A DNA stretch of 43,307 nucleotides from Clostridia bacterium (GCA_017623575.1 JAGAOS010000074.1:1-43307), one strand, 5' to 3'. Numbered from the stretch's first letter, positions 15,443 to 24,520 are shown. Numbers and translations: made by a program. Notes: generated from the sequence alone by a model not told the origin.

Positions 15443-17242
15443 ATGCAGGGTACAAAAAATTATACCCAATATGTAAATTTTGAATATAAAGGCAAAACCT
15501 ATTATTTTACAGCAAGCAAGGCGTTGCACAGTGACGGTAGTCCCAAAAAGGTTTATTTGGGCTTCTTCAGCAAAGGCGGGGATGCCGCCCACAAAAATGA
15601 AGCCTTGCCTGAGGGTATAGAGTTTGATAAGCCCTATTGCCTTAAAGCGGCAAATGTATTTTTGCCTATTGGAGATATAAGTCATCCGCAGGACCGCCAT
15701 TTTTGGGACTTTTTCCCCTTTGAGGGTGAAAATTTAAGGCAGATAATTGCCCTTAATGATGATGCAACGCTTATGTCCGAAAAAATCAGAAGCGGCAATA
15801 TTAACCCAACAGAACAAACGGGCAATATCCATACCTTCCGTTGCGCAGTGCTGGAGCCTGTGTATTCCTCTTTTGATGTTAAGGCGTTTCCCACATTTGC
15901 ATCAAAAATTGATTGTATGCTGCAAATAATATCAGGTCTTAAACAGCTTATGGCAGATGAAACCCTGCACGAATCAAAGGTTGTGGCGCATCGTGATTTA
16001 AAATTCAAAAATGTGGTAATTGATGATACTGCCAACAAAAAGAAAATTCGGCTTATTGATTTTCCCACAGTTAAGGTTTCTCCCCGCGAAAACATTATTG
16101 AACAAAACAGAACTTTTTTAAGCTTTTTCTCATACAGCAATACCGCCCCTGAGGATGTTATGGAAAAATTTCGTGTTTCTGATAAAACCGATGTTTTTGC
16201 TCTTGGTACAATGCTGGCAGAAATATTTGAAATATGGAATTTTGATGGAATATGCAATCCCCTTACCCTGCTATTCAAGCTTTCTAATAATTCCAGCCTT
16301 ATTATTGCAGATGAATGCAGTAAGTTTTACAATAACCTAAACAAAAGATACCCCTACCGCGGCGAGGAAGAGAATAACTGGTTAGAGCTGGTTTTACACG
16401 GTCACGATAAAAACGCCAATTGGAGCGCGGTTGAGCGCCTTTGCCCCGATGTGCGCGCCCTTTTCCGCTCGGCTACTGCAATAGACCCTAAAAATCGTGT
16501 GACGCTTAGTGAATTTGAAATAAGACTAAAGCAAATTTATGAAAATTTGATTAATGAAAATGGTGAAATTGAAATAATGAACAGCAAAACAATGTATTTT
16601 TTAATTGATACCTCTGATTTGGATTTGTGCCGTAAAAATTATTTAAGCGTTGCCGAAAAGGTTCTTAACGCCTCGCCCGATACCAAGGTAGCTATGCTGC
16701 ATTACGGTAGCTGTCACGCCTCTGCGCCCGCCCTTAAGCCCGACCCAGCGCCCCTTACGCTGACTCCTGTTGAGGGGGCAGAGATTTTAGACCGTATCGG
16801 CACCCTTTTAAGCGGCGAATGGGATGAAATGAACGAAAGTGAGTTAAAATCCTGTCTGGATAATCTGGCAAACTATTTGGAAAACGCAAGCATACGCAAT
16901 AAATTCAGCGGCGAAATACATATTTTTGCGCCTGTGCCGCCTAATGAAAAAAATACCCATAATTTTGAAGCTATTGTAAATGGCGCGGGCGGTATAGCAA
17001 GCAGTGTTTCTTTATCGTGTGAGGATATAGCCGCAAAATTAGGCACAGAAAATATTAAAATATATGTTCACACCTTTAAAAATGAAGATGAACAAAACAC
17101 CCCCGAAAGCTGGTACACCACAGTTTATTTTGACGAGGATAAGCCTGATGATACCACCTCTGATGAGGATACGCCCCCCGTTACCACAGTATTTAAAAAA
17201 GGTAAAGGCTTTCATTTTATTGGCGGTATACCTATTAAGTAG
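15443..17242 (+). CDS. Serine/threonine protein kinase-like protein fused to a vWA-like domain
   Basis: This 599-residue protein has a kinase C-lobe with VAHRDLKFKNVVIDD (HRD about 183-185, Asn 190), APE (about 235-237) and TDVFALGTMLAEIF (subdomain IX). The metal-binding DFG is replaced by DFP (about 206-208). No clear glycine-rich loop is seen in the N-lobe, so ATP binding may be unusual. Residues from about 382 (TMYFLIDTSDLD) look like a von Willebrand A-type alpha/beta domain with a DTS start of the MIDAS. The tail is acidic (DDTTSDEDTPP) and there is no TM. It has a GGGGGA site. Active kinase or regulated pseudokinase cannot be decided by eye. Confidence 0.75.
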   Translation: MQGTKNYTQYVNFEYKGKTYYFTASKALHSDGSPKKVYLGFFSKGGDAAHKNEALPEGIEFDKPYCLKAANVFLPIGDISHPQDRHFWDFFPFEGENLRQIIALNDDATLMSEKIRSGNINPTEQTGNIHTFRCAVLEPVYSSFDVKAFPTFASKIDCMLQIISGLKQLMADETLHESKVVAHRDLKFKNVVIDDTANKKKIRLIDFPTVKVSPRENIIEQNRTFLSFFSYSNTAPEDVMEKFRVSDKTDVFALGTMLAEIFEIWNFDGICNPLTLLFKLSNNSSLIIADECSKFYNNLNKRYPYRGEEENNWLELVLHGHDKNANWSAVERLCPDVRALFRSATAIDPKNRVTLSEFEIRLKQIYENLINENGEIEIMNSKTMYFLIDTSDLDLCRKNYLSVAEKVLNASPDTKVAMLHYGSCHASAPALKPDPAPLTLTPVEGAEILDRIGTLLSGEWDEMNESELKSCLDNLANYLENASIRNKFSGEIHIFAPVPPNEKNTHNFEAIVNGAGGIASSVSLSCEDIAAKLGTENIKIYVHTFKNEDEQNTPESWYTTVYFDEDKPDDTTSDEDTPPVTTVFKKGKGFHFIGGIPIK

Positions 17243-17272
17243 CTTTTGAATTAAAGAAAGGTGGATATTTAT

Positions 17273-18055
17273 ATGGATTATTTGAGCTTTCTTACACAGT
17301 GTCAGCGCTTTTTTCTGCGTGTGCGCAAATGCTGGAAATGGGCAATATTTTTAATTGTGCTGGATATTGTTTGTGTTGGTGTATTGGGGTATCCCGATAT
17401 AAAATACAGTTTTCTTTATGCCCCTGTAATTATTGTTTTTGTGTTGGTAACAGCCTTTTTGGCGATCTGGGCTTTTTCTTATTTGGCTGACCCTATTATT
17501 GGCTCTTTGCGAAAAAGCGCACTGAAAAAGGCTTCGGGTGTTTCCAAGGCAGGCAATGAATCCAAAAAAGCCAAAATCAAAACCAAATCCTCCAATATGC
17601 TTACAGTAATGCAAAAGCTCCGCGCCTTTATGAATTTGCGCGAATTGGAAAGAACCAGTGATTACTCCTTTGATAATAATAAAAAAACATACTTGCGAGT
17701 GCAGGTGTTTGACAGAAGAAATGCCTTTAATAACGGCACTCAGGGCGTCACTCAGGAGGCTATGTACGATTTGGATGATGGCTTTCCGGGCTTGAATCTT
17801 GTAAACGAACAAACCGGCGAAAAATGCAAATTAATAGTATCAAAGGTGGAAAAGCACGCGCATATAAGTGTGGTGGCTTGTATAGCCCCCTTAAACGCTA
17901 CTCAGGCAGAAAACGAACGCGCCGAAAAGGTAGAGCTTATTAAGGATGAGCCTTTGATTGTTGCATATGGTTGGGATAGTGAATTGAATCCCGACGGCAC
18001 AACCACCACAGAATTGGATTTTCATTTGGCAATTACTTGGATAGGAGGTAATTAA
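17273..18055 (+). CDS. Two-TM membrane protein of unknown function
   Basis: This 260-residue protein starts at the ATG at 17273 after AAAGGTGG; the earlier GTG at 17261 lies in the ribosome binding site. Two TM helices (about 25-45 and 52-75) form an N-terminal hairpin. A basic linker (KKAKIKTKSS) follows, then a cytoplasmic beta-rich domain of about 150 residues. I do not recognise the domain. The stop is 2 nt from the next start, so it is likely co-translated with the GTPase and could be its membrane partner. Confidence 0.75.
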   Translation: MDYLSFLTQCQRFFLRVRKCWKWAIFLIVLDIVCVGVLGYPDIKYSFLYAPVIIVFVLVTAFLAIWAFSYLADPIIGSLRKSALKKASGVSKAGNESKKAKIKTKSSNMLTVMQKLRAFMNLRELERTSDYSFDNNKKTYLRVQVFDRRNAFNNGTQGVTQEAMYDLDDGFPGLNLVNEQTGEKCKLIVSKVEKHAHISVVACIAPLNATQAENERAEKVELIKDEPLIVAYGWDSELNPDGTTTTELDFHLAITWIGGN

Positions 18056-18057
18056 TA

Positions 18058-19299
18058 ATGTTGCAGGCAGGCTATGTTTTTTGTACCCGTTGCGGTCACG
18101 CTACCTCTGACGCCTATTATTTTAACGGCGAGCTTAATATATGGGTTCAGCTGGTTAGAAAATTCGGAGGTCGTTTTGCCGTTGTTAAGTATACACCCCC
18201 CAATCTTATTGGAGCTGATGAAGATTTAAGCGATGAGGCAGACTTCACCCTTGTAGAAGAGGGAAGAGGCATAAATGTTCTTCAGCACAATATCAATGTT
18301 GAATGTAAAATAGGTACATCTGTAATAAGCAGAAGATTCAAGCGTTGTTGCCCCTTCTGTGTGGGAAAACGGCCGGAATGGTCGGATGTTAATGAAATAA
18401 TCCCCGGTATGGGTAGCTTGCCCACCTATGTTATAGGCGTAATCGGCGCAAGAACGGTTGGAAAATCCAGTTGGATTCACGCCCTTTCCTGCGCTCCCAA
18501 TATGAATTATGTTAATAGTATAAGGGATAATACTCGCGGGGTTCCCACATATATTTTATCTGCCGTTACTCTGGCGGATGACCGTGACTATCTTCCCGAA
18601 GCAACCCCCGTTAAATCATTGGGCAATACCCGAATTATGAAAATTGTAAAAAGAGAGCAAGGCGAACCCTCGGTAGAGGTTGCCCATATATTGGTGCTTG
18701 ATTTTGCAGGCGAGCTTTTTTCGGTTGATAATAAGGATTTGTTTGATGATTCCATAGGTCATATTTTTAGGGGCGGTGTTGGCTTTAGCGGTGTAGATGC
18801 CGTTGTATTTATGACCGAGCCGAATGAACAGGATCAAATTAACCCCGATACCGGAAGAATTTTATACTCCCTTGCCGAAACCTATAACCGCGTAAACAGT
18901 GAGCTGAATTTATTGGCGGGTAAGCCCATTGCCTTTGTAATGAATAAGGTAGATAAGTATTTTGAAAATCCGCCTAAATTCAAGGTTACGGTTCGCGAAA
19001 GCTCAGGGGAAATTCCCCGCCTTACAAAGGATACCTTTGGCGAAAATAACGGCGCAATGTACCGTAAGGATATACTGTTATCCCGCGTTGCTTTGGAAAA
19101 CTCCCTGCTTAAAAAAATAAAGCCAATGGTAGAAACCCTTTCAAACGAGGCGCCCTGTGTTGGATTTTTAGTAAAGGCTACCGCGCCCTTTACCGATAAC
19201 GGGGCTGAATATGTAAATTTCAGGGATTCAATTAATGTTATGGACCCCTTGCTGTGGATTTTAAACAAGCTGGATATATTCCCCATTGAGGATTATTAA
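18058..19299 (+). CDS. Zinc-ribbon GTPase of the Double-GTPase-like (TRAFAC) type
   Basis: This 413-residue protein has a split zinc ribbon, CTRC (9-12) and CCPFC (97-101), preceding a P-loop GTPase. The GTPase shows Walker A GARTVGKSS (130-138), a switch II-like LDFAGE (214-219) and the base-specificity motif NKVDK (296-300). The DxAGE form is, to my knowledge, typical of the DO-GTPases found in NTP-dependent ternary conflict or signalling systems, where a GTPase-associated protein is encoded next door, as here. It starts 2 nt after the previous gene. GTP binding is well supported; the family label is my inference. Confidence 0.75.
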   Translation: MLQAGYVFCTRCGHATSDAYYFNGELNIWVQLVRKFGGRFAVVKYTPPNLIGADEDLSDEADFTLVEEGRGINVLQHNINVECKIGTSVISRRFKRCCPFCVGKRPEWSDVNEIIPGMGSLPTYVIGVIGARTVGKSSWIHALSCAPNMNYVNSIRDNTRGVPTYILSAVTLADDRDYLPEATPVKSLGNTRIMKIVKREQGEPSVEVAHILVLDFAGELFSVDNKDLFDDSIGHIFRGGVGFSGVDAVVFMTEPNEQDQINPDTGRILYSLAETYNRVNSELNLLAGKPIAFVMNKVDKYFENPPKFKVTVRESSGEIPRLTKDTFGENNGAMYRKDILLSRVALENSLLKKIKPMVETLSNEAPCVGFLVKATAPFTDNGAEYVNFRDSINVMDPLLWILNKLDIFPIEDY

Positions 19300-19337
19300 A
19301 AGCTTTTACTGCCCGTTTTTTTGAAAGGAGAAGTCCG

Positions 19338-20879
19338 GTGGAAAAATATATAATTTATTCCAATGGTAAAAACGGATACGGACTTTATTGCGCCCATCCC
19401 AGATTTCCAAAGGAATATATGCAACCGGTAGAGGATTTGTTTACCAAAACCGGTATTGTAGGCCCTTCAACCGAAAAAAACGGCCGCAGATGCTACCGTT
19501 TTGCCCCCCTTGGCAACGGGTATCTGTTTTCGGTTATTTATAAGGATTGCACCAGCGCCGATGAAACGCGCCGCTTTTTTGCCGCAGTAAACTGGCTTTT
19601 TACTGCCGAGGATGCCGATGAATTTTTTAAAGAGGATGTAGCAGAGCATATTGCTACCAAAATTAAAGAGTCAGATGCCGTTATGTATGGCAATGGGTAT
19701 GATTTTCCAAAATTGGAGCAACCCATAGATTGCCAACCTTTGGATACTACCGAAAATGAAAAACGCGCCCTTATTACCTCTGCATATTTTGCTACAAAGG
19801 CCGCTATTGAAAAAAACGGCTTGCTTGGGGCACAGGTGTTTTTTGGCGACAGTACAGAGCAATGCCTTTTTGGCAAGCTTTTTTACATAATTAATAGCCT
19901 GCCAAAGCCGATGCGCAAGCTACTTTCCTTTCACATTGGGGCATCTGCCGCCCGCGAAACCTTTGGTGTTGCCCTTTCGCTTATGCTTAATGATGTTTTG
20001 GAGGTTATTACTGCAACCGGCAATTATGATGGCGCAATGGCAGTAAAAAAGCTTTGCTTTTTGCGCAATGAATTTTCATTAACAAGTAAGCTTCCGCCGG
20101 TAGCAGACGCCTACATAAAGCTTTCTGAAGAAAAAAGAAACACCCTTCTCACACTATTTAATAATTCAGATAATTATGCCGGCTACTGGCAATATTTATT
20201 ATCGGTAGCAGAAAAGGGCCTTTTAAAGCCCTTGGAGCTTGCAACTGCCATTGGTGAACAGGCTCTTTTGTTGGCAATAGAAAAAGAAAGGTTTAATGAG
20301 GAGCAGATCCTTGAGCTGTTTGAGGGCAGAAATGAGCTTTCTCATATGCCCCGCGCAGTAGAGGTAATTACCGAATTTGCACAGCCCATTATTGATAAGC
20401 GCCTTGTAGCTGAGGCGCTTGAAGCCGCCCGATTGGCAGAGGAGCAGGCGGCGCTTGAAGCCGCTCAAAAAGCCGAGGAGCAGGCGGCGCTTGAGGCTGC
20501 AAAAAAGGCAAGGGAAGAAAAAACTCTAGCCAAGAAAAAGACAAAATCGTCAAGAAAACCCCAAAAAGCCTCTAAAAAATCCCAAAATCCCATTGTTGGT
20601 ATTTACAGAATAATAGTATTAATAAACAAACTCCTTTGGCCCTATTATTTGTTCATTTTCTGCATTGGGCTGGAGGTTGCCATGGTAGCAGGAATGTACC
20701 TTTTAGGGCTTAATTACATTGCGGGTCTTAAAGGCTCGCAGGTGCATATTGCATATATATGCCAGCTTGGGGCGTTGGGTCTGCTCTCTATGCCAATAGG
20801 CGCTTTAGCGGCAGTTGCTGTTAAGGCAATGTTCCCAAAAAGAAAAAGGCGTTCATCTGATAAGGAGGAATCCCATTGA
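19338..20879 (+). CDS. Probable GTPase-associated protein (GAP1-like) with coiled coil and TM hairpin
   Basis: This 513-residue protein starts at a GTG behind AAGGAGAA. The N-terminal 100 residues (YIIYSNGKNGYGLYCAHP, YRFAPLGNGYLFSV) resemble the N-terminal domain of GTPase-associated protein 1. A helical middle region follows. Residues about 355-400 are a charged coiled coil with an imperfect tandem repeat (AEEQAALEAAQK then AEEQAALEAAKK), then a Lys-rich stretch and two C-terminal TM helices. It follows the GTPase gene directly, which supports a physical partnership. Its TGA overlaps the TTG start of the next gene. The GAP1 assignment is tentative. Confidence 0.65.
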   Translation: MEKYIIYSNGKNGYGLYCAHPRFPKEYMQPVEDLFTKTGIVGPSTEKNGRRCYRFAPLGNGYLFSVIYKDCTSADETRRFFAAVNWLFTAEDADEFFKEDVAEHIATKIKESDAVMYGNGYDFPKLEQPIDCQPLDTTENEKRALITSAYFATKAAIEKNGLLGAQVFFGDSTEQCLFGKLFYIINSLPKPMRKLLSFHIGASAARETFGVALSLMLNDVLEVITATGNYDGAMAVKKLCFLRNEFSLTSKLPPVADAYIKLSEEKRNTLLTLFNNSDNYAGYWQYLLSVAEKGLLKPLELATAIGEQALLLAIEKERFNEEQILELFEGRNELSHMPRAVEVITEFAQPIIDKRLVAEALEAARLAEEQAALEAAQKAEEQAALEAAKKAREEKTLAKKKTKSSRKPQKASKKSQNPIVGIYRIIVLINKLLWPYYLFIFCIGLEVAMVAGMYLLGLNYIAGLKGSQVHIAYICQLGALGLLSMPIGALAAVAVKAMFPKRKRRSSDKEESH

Positions 20880-21487
20880 GTTATACACTTATAATAGCTA
20901 TAGGATTAATACTGTCACTTCTTTTGTTTGCTCAGCTTCGCAATGAGGCGGCATCACAAAATGAGCAGGTAAAAACTGCCTTTGGTAACATATGTATTGA
21001 GGTACGCTGTATGCCTGTCAATGCAGATGCTCCCGTTGTTAAAACAGGAACCGCACCGGATATTAAATATCCTATTGTTTCTACCAGCATTACCTGCGGC
21101 AGAGAAAACAAAAACAGTCACTATCAGGTAGATCTTCCCATTCCCACAGGCGATAAAAACCTTAAAACCACCGCCGCAGAATTTTTTGTTGAGCCTTATA
21201 ACTCCAGCCTTCGCCTATATGTGCGCTGTCTGGAGCAGCCTGAAATCTGGGTATGTAGCCGCGATGAAAAAATTGTGGAGCGCGCTATTAGTAAAACCAC
21301 ATTTGAAAAAGAAATGGCAGATAATGATACCGCCAAAGCTACTCCCCCCTCAGTATTTTGCAAAAAAAGCAAGGCTATTGGACCATATAAAGGCAAAAAA
21401 AGACTTGCCTTGCAGGTTGGAGATAGCATTTTAATGGGTGATACCCTGTTTACCATTGCTTATGACGGAGGGGATAATAATGCATAA
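20876..21487 (+). CDS. Membrane-anchored divergent FHA-like protein
   Basis: This 203-residue protein has a TTG start behind AAGGAGGA, overlapping the previous stop. One N-terminal TM is followed by a beta-rich domain ending LQVGDSILMGDTLFTIAYDGG, which matches the last strands of a forkhead-associated domain. The central VEPYNSSLRLYVRC fits the part of FHA that usually carries the phosphothreonine-binding Ser/Asn. The usual GR loop is not obvious, so binding may be altered. With a kinase in the same operon, it would be the natural phosphopeptide reader linking signalling to the SEDS-PBP pair that follows. It overlaps the next gene by 8 nt. Confidence 0.6.
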   Translation: MSYTLIIAIGLILSLLLFAQLRNEAASQNEQVKTAFGNICIEVRCMPVNADAPVVKTGTAPDIKYPIVSTSITCGRENKNSHYQVDLPIPTGDKNLKTTAAEFFVEPYNSSLRLYVRCLEQPEIWVCSRDEKIVERAISKTTFEKEMADNDTAKATPPSVFCKKSKAIGPYKGKKRLALQVGDSILMGDTLFTIAYDGGDNNA

Positions 21488-22997
21488 ATCAGAAAAATTA
21501 ACAACCAAAGCATTTGGCTTTTTCATTTTAATAGCGGCGGCTGTTTTTGTTATTATGCTTATGCTTTTTACCATAAACAAGCTTGCCCCCGTCACCAAGT
21601 CCCGTATTGAGGATTGCAACAGCAGAATAACCGATTTTAACGCATCGCTGGAGCAGTATGAAAAAGAAGGTCTGGATGAAAATAACGAAAATGTAAAATT
21701 TGCCAAGGGCAGGGTGGAGCTTTATACAAACCGCATAAAAATGCTGGAAAACCGTGAAAAAAGCTATACCCTTTCTATGGCGTTTGTTGTTTGTATTTTA
21801 ACGGTTGCCGCTGCATTTCAGTATATAAAAACCGCCACCTTCCGCAGAAGGTCTATATACACCTCTGAGGAAGAAATATGCGGATACTATTATCCCAAAA
21901 TAAGCGCGCTTTTGGCGGCATTTGGTATTTTAATGGCAATTGGCATAACCTACCGCACAATATTTTCTATTGAGCTGTTTGACCTTTTAATGCTGGTGGG
22001 CGCTGTATTCGTTGGCTTTGTGTTTTTTCTTATATACCGTCGCGCACCTTATATTGAGGCAAAGCTTAAAAAACGCAGACTTAAAAAATTCAAAAAAATC
22101 ACAATGGCAGATATACTGTTCTTTTTGCCCGTTGTTGGAGTTTTAATGCTGTTGGCGGTTAATGTTTTGTTTGGTGTTGAGTACAACGGCTCTATGCTGT
22201 GGATAAGTATTGGCGGCACAACAATTCAGCCAGGCGAATTTGTAAAGGTATTGCTTATTATACTGTTTGCCTCATCCTACGGTAAAATGTGGCGAGCTGT
22301 TGTTTCGGTTTTCACCGCAGGCGCGGCTTTCTTGGTTTTACTCTATCTTAAGGACCTTGGTACAGGTCTTGTAATTTTTGCAATGGTTATTGTACTGTTG
22401 CTTCTTCAGTTGGATAACAAAATGTCCTTTTCAATTTTTGAAAACCGCAAGCTTGTAATTCTTTTAATGGTTCTTGCAGTTTGCTTCTTTGTTGTTGCAA
22501 TGGCGCTTTTCCCCCACGCTCGCGAGCGTATTGAAAATGTTGGTAATGCAATGGAAAATACAGAAAGACAACAGGCTGAGATGCTCAGAGCCTTAATTTT
22601 TGGCGGTTTAGGCGGTTTAGGCTTGGAAAATTCCAACTATATTATAAACATCTTCTCTATAAACAGCGATATGGCAATAGCAGGTCTTACTGCTGTTTTT
22701 GGCGTGGGTATGCTACTTATTGTTTTGCTTTGCTATTCGGTTATTATTGTTGTACCCGTTCGCAAATACTCACTCCACAGGCAGTTCTATTTTGCGGCGT
22801 CGCAGGTTTCTATAGTGCTGGTGGTTCAGGTAATACTCAACGCTTTGGGCTCGGTTGATGTGCTTCCCTTTACGGGAATAGTCGCCCCCTTTATTTCAGA
22901 TGGCGGTTCAGCCCTTGTTTCCTTCTGCGCTATGATAGGAATTGTATTGGCAACCCTGCATCCGCAGATTAAATCATTGGAGGTGAGCGGTCGATGA
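21480..22997 (+). CDS. FtsW/RodA/SpoVE-family glycan polymerase with N-terminal extension
   Basis: This 505-residue SEDS protein starts at the ATG at 21480 after GGAGGGG. Family motifs are present: IQPGEFVK (QPSE-like), GTGLVIFAMVIVLLL, the loop Asp in INSDMAIAGL that aligns with the catalytic Asp of RodA/FtsW, and LPFTGIVAPFISDGGSALVS. Unlike usual members, an extra TM and a coiled coil of about 60 residues (SRIEDCNSRITDF through RIKMLENREK) precede the SEDS core. SEDS proteins polymerise lipid II into glycan strands with a cognate class B PBP, which is the next gene (4-nt overlap). The extension could receive the signal from the upstream genes. Confidence 0.9.
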   Translation: MHKSEKLTTKAFGFFILIAAAVFVIMLMLFTINKLAPVTKSRIEDCNSRITDFNASLEQYEKEGLDENNENVKFAKGRVELYTNRIKMLENREKSYTLSMAFVVCILTVAAAFQYIKTATFRRRSIYTSEEEICGYYYPKISALLAAFGILMAIGITYRTIFSIELFDLLMLVGAVFVGFVFFLIYRRAPYIEAKLKKRRLKKFKKITMADILFFLPVVGVLMLLAVNVLFGVEYNGSMLWISIGGTTIQPGEFVKVLLIILFASSYGKMWRAVVSVFTAGAAFLVLLYLKDLGTGLVIFAMVIVLLLLQLDNKMSFSIFENRKLVILLMVLAVCFFVVAMALFPHARERIENVGNAMENTERQQAEMLRALIFGGLGGLGLENSNYIINIFSINSDMAIAGLTAVFGVGMLLIVLLCYSVIIVVPVRKYSLHRQFYFAASQVSIVLVVQVILNALGSVDVLPFTGIVAPFISDGGSALVSFCAMIGIVLATLHPQIKSLEVSGR

Positions 22998-24436
22998 AAT
23001 ACAGTATTACAGAAAAATCAAAAAAAGATGACGAAAAAATCGTAAGAATTAGCCTTTCGGATGATGCCACACCAAGCTATGTATCAGGCAGCAAAAAGAA
23101 ACGCAGAAGAAGAGAATCCGTTAAGCGCGAATGGAAGTTTGTTATTTTGGCGCTGGTATTGATTTTGTCTATTATTATGGGCTCTGTTATTCGTGTAAAT
23201 AATGCGGTCGACTACATAACCTATGATGATATTAAAGGCTTTAATAATCTTTCGGCGGTTATCACCGACCGTTTTGACCAGCTAATCTATGAGGATGGCT
23301 CGGTTAATAACTATAAAATCTTCGGAAATCTTATAGGTCAGGGGGAATCCATAGAAAACTCCCTTATAAATAAACATTCAGACAAATTAATGTCGGATGA
23401 TATTAACCCCCTGCTTGGCTACCGCTCCCTTGAAACGGAGTCCCGCATAATGAAAACAACCCTGCTGTCTGAGGAATCCCAGCAGGAGCTTGCCGACCTC
23501 TTTAAAAAGAAAAACGGCTGTTGCTTTGCCTACAATTATGAAACGGGTGAGGTTTATACCGCCTTTTCACTGCCCCAATTCAATCCAAATCAGCAAAACT
23601 CAGAATATATTAACCGTTGCCTGAATTCGGTTTATATTCCCGGCTCTACAATGAAAATCATTACATCAATTCTGGCAGTAGCGCAGGGTAAAGAAAATAA
23701 AAAATATAAATGTGAGGGTTCATATACACTTTCCAGCGGCAAGGTTATAGATTGCACAGGCTATCACGGCAAAATCAGCTTTACTGAGGCCATTGGTAAA
23801 AGCTGTAACTGCTATTTTGCACAGCTTATTATGAGCTTAGACCTTGACGAATCCCTTGAGTTGCTTAATCAATTAGGCTTTTCGGTTAATAACAAAAAGC
23901 TTCCTACCGTAAAAATGGATGAACTAAGCAGAAAAAACTCTGCCGTTGAAATGACCAATCTTTCAAGCTTTAATAACATCTGGGGACTTATAGGTCAGGG
24001 CAAAAGCAGGGTAAATCCCATTCATATGGCGCAGGTTGCGGCGGCGGTGGTTAATGGCGGCAAGGCAGCAGAGCCACATTTTATAACATCCATTACAAAC
24101 CCAAACAAAACCAAGCCTGAGAAACAGATTATTCATACCGCCACCACAAAATATACAGAATTTATGTCCCCCGAGCTTGCAGAGGACACCGCCGAATATT
24201 GGAAAAAGGCGGTTGATAACCACTATGACCTAAAGGGAATGAGCGACCGCATAACCTATGCAAAAACGGGCACTGCTCAGGTTGAAATAAACGGCAGATT
24301 AAGAGAAAACAAACTGCTTTTAGGCGTTATTGAGTCCTCTAAAACCGCATTTTATATAGTTGTGGAAAACAGCTCCAGCGCCCCTCAAATATTTAGTATT
24401 GCCAATAAATTATCCGAGCTTTTACCAACCAATTAA
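22994..24436 (+). CDS. Class B-like penicillin-binding protein (transpeptidase)
   Basis: This 480-residue peptidoglycan transpeptidase has a basic cytoplasmic N-terminus (KKKRRRR), one TM (about 48-66) and an extracellular part. The three active-site motifs are present: STMK (218-221), SCN (270-272) and KTGTAQ (424-429). The dimerisation or pedestal region is short, as in PbpA-type companions of FtsW/RodA rather than full FtsI. It overlaps the SEDS gene by 4 nt (ATGA), so the two form a polymerase-transpeptidase pair. The layout recalls the actinobacterial fha-rodA-pbpA-pkn cluster. Last gene of the run, followed by a terminator hairpin. Confidence 0.93.
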   Translation: MKYSITEKSKKDDEKIVRISLSDDATPSYVSGSKKKRRRRESVKREWKFVILALVLILSIIMGSVIRVNNAVDYITYDDIKGFNNLSAVITDRFDQLIYEDGSVNNYKIFGNLIGQGESIENSLINKHSDKLMSDDINPLLGYRSLETESRIMKTTLLSEESQQELADLFKKKNGCCFAYNYETGEVYTAFSLPQFNPNQQNSEYINRCLNSVYIPGSTMKIITSILAVAQGKENKKYKCEGSYTLSSGKVIDCTGYHGKISFTEAIGKSCNCYFAQLIMSLDLDESLELLNQLGFSVNNKKLPTVKMDELSRKNSAVEMTNLSSFNNIWGLIGQGKSRVNPIHMAQVAAAVVNGGKAAEPHFITSITNPNKTKPEKQIIHTATTKYTEFMSPELAEDTAEYWKKAVDNHYDLKGMSDRITYAKTGTAQVEINGRLRENKLLLGVIESSKTAFYIVVENSSSAPQIFSIANKLSELLPTN

Positions 24437-24471
24437 TGTGATTTGGTTATAATAAGAATAATATAAAATTT

Positions 24472-24520
24472 AAAATCTGCAATAAAAGTGTGAAAAGTTC
24501 CACTTTCGTTGCAGATTTTT
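24472..24520. repeat. Dispersed terminator-like hairpin, copy C
   Basis: AAAATCTGCAATAAAAGTG pairs with CACTTTCGTTGCAGATTTT and is followed by T-rich DNA. It lies 35 nt after the PBP stop and is the likely terminator of the eight-gene cluster. The adjoining ATAAATATTAGTCAGATAAA is shared with copy B. Confidence 0.8.
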
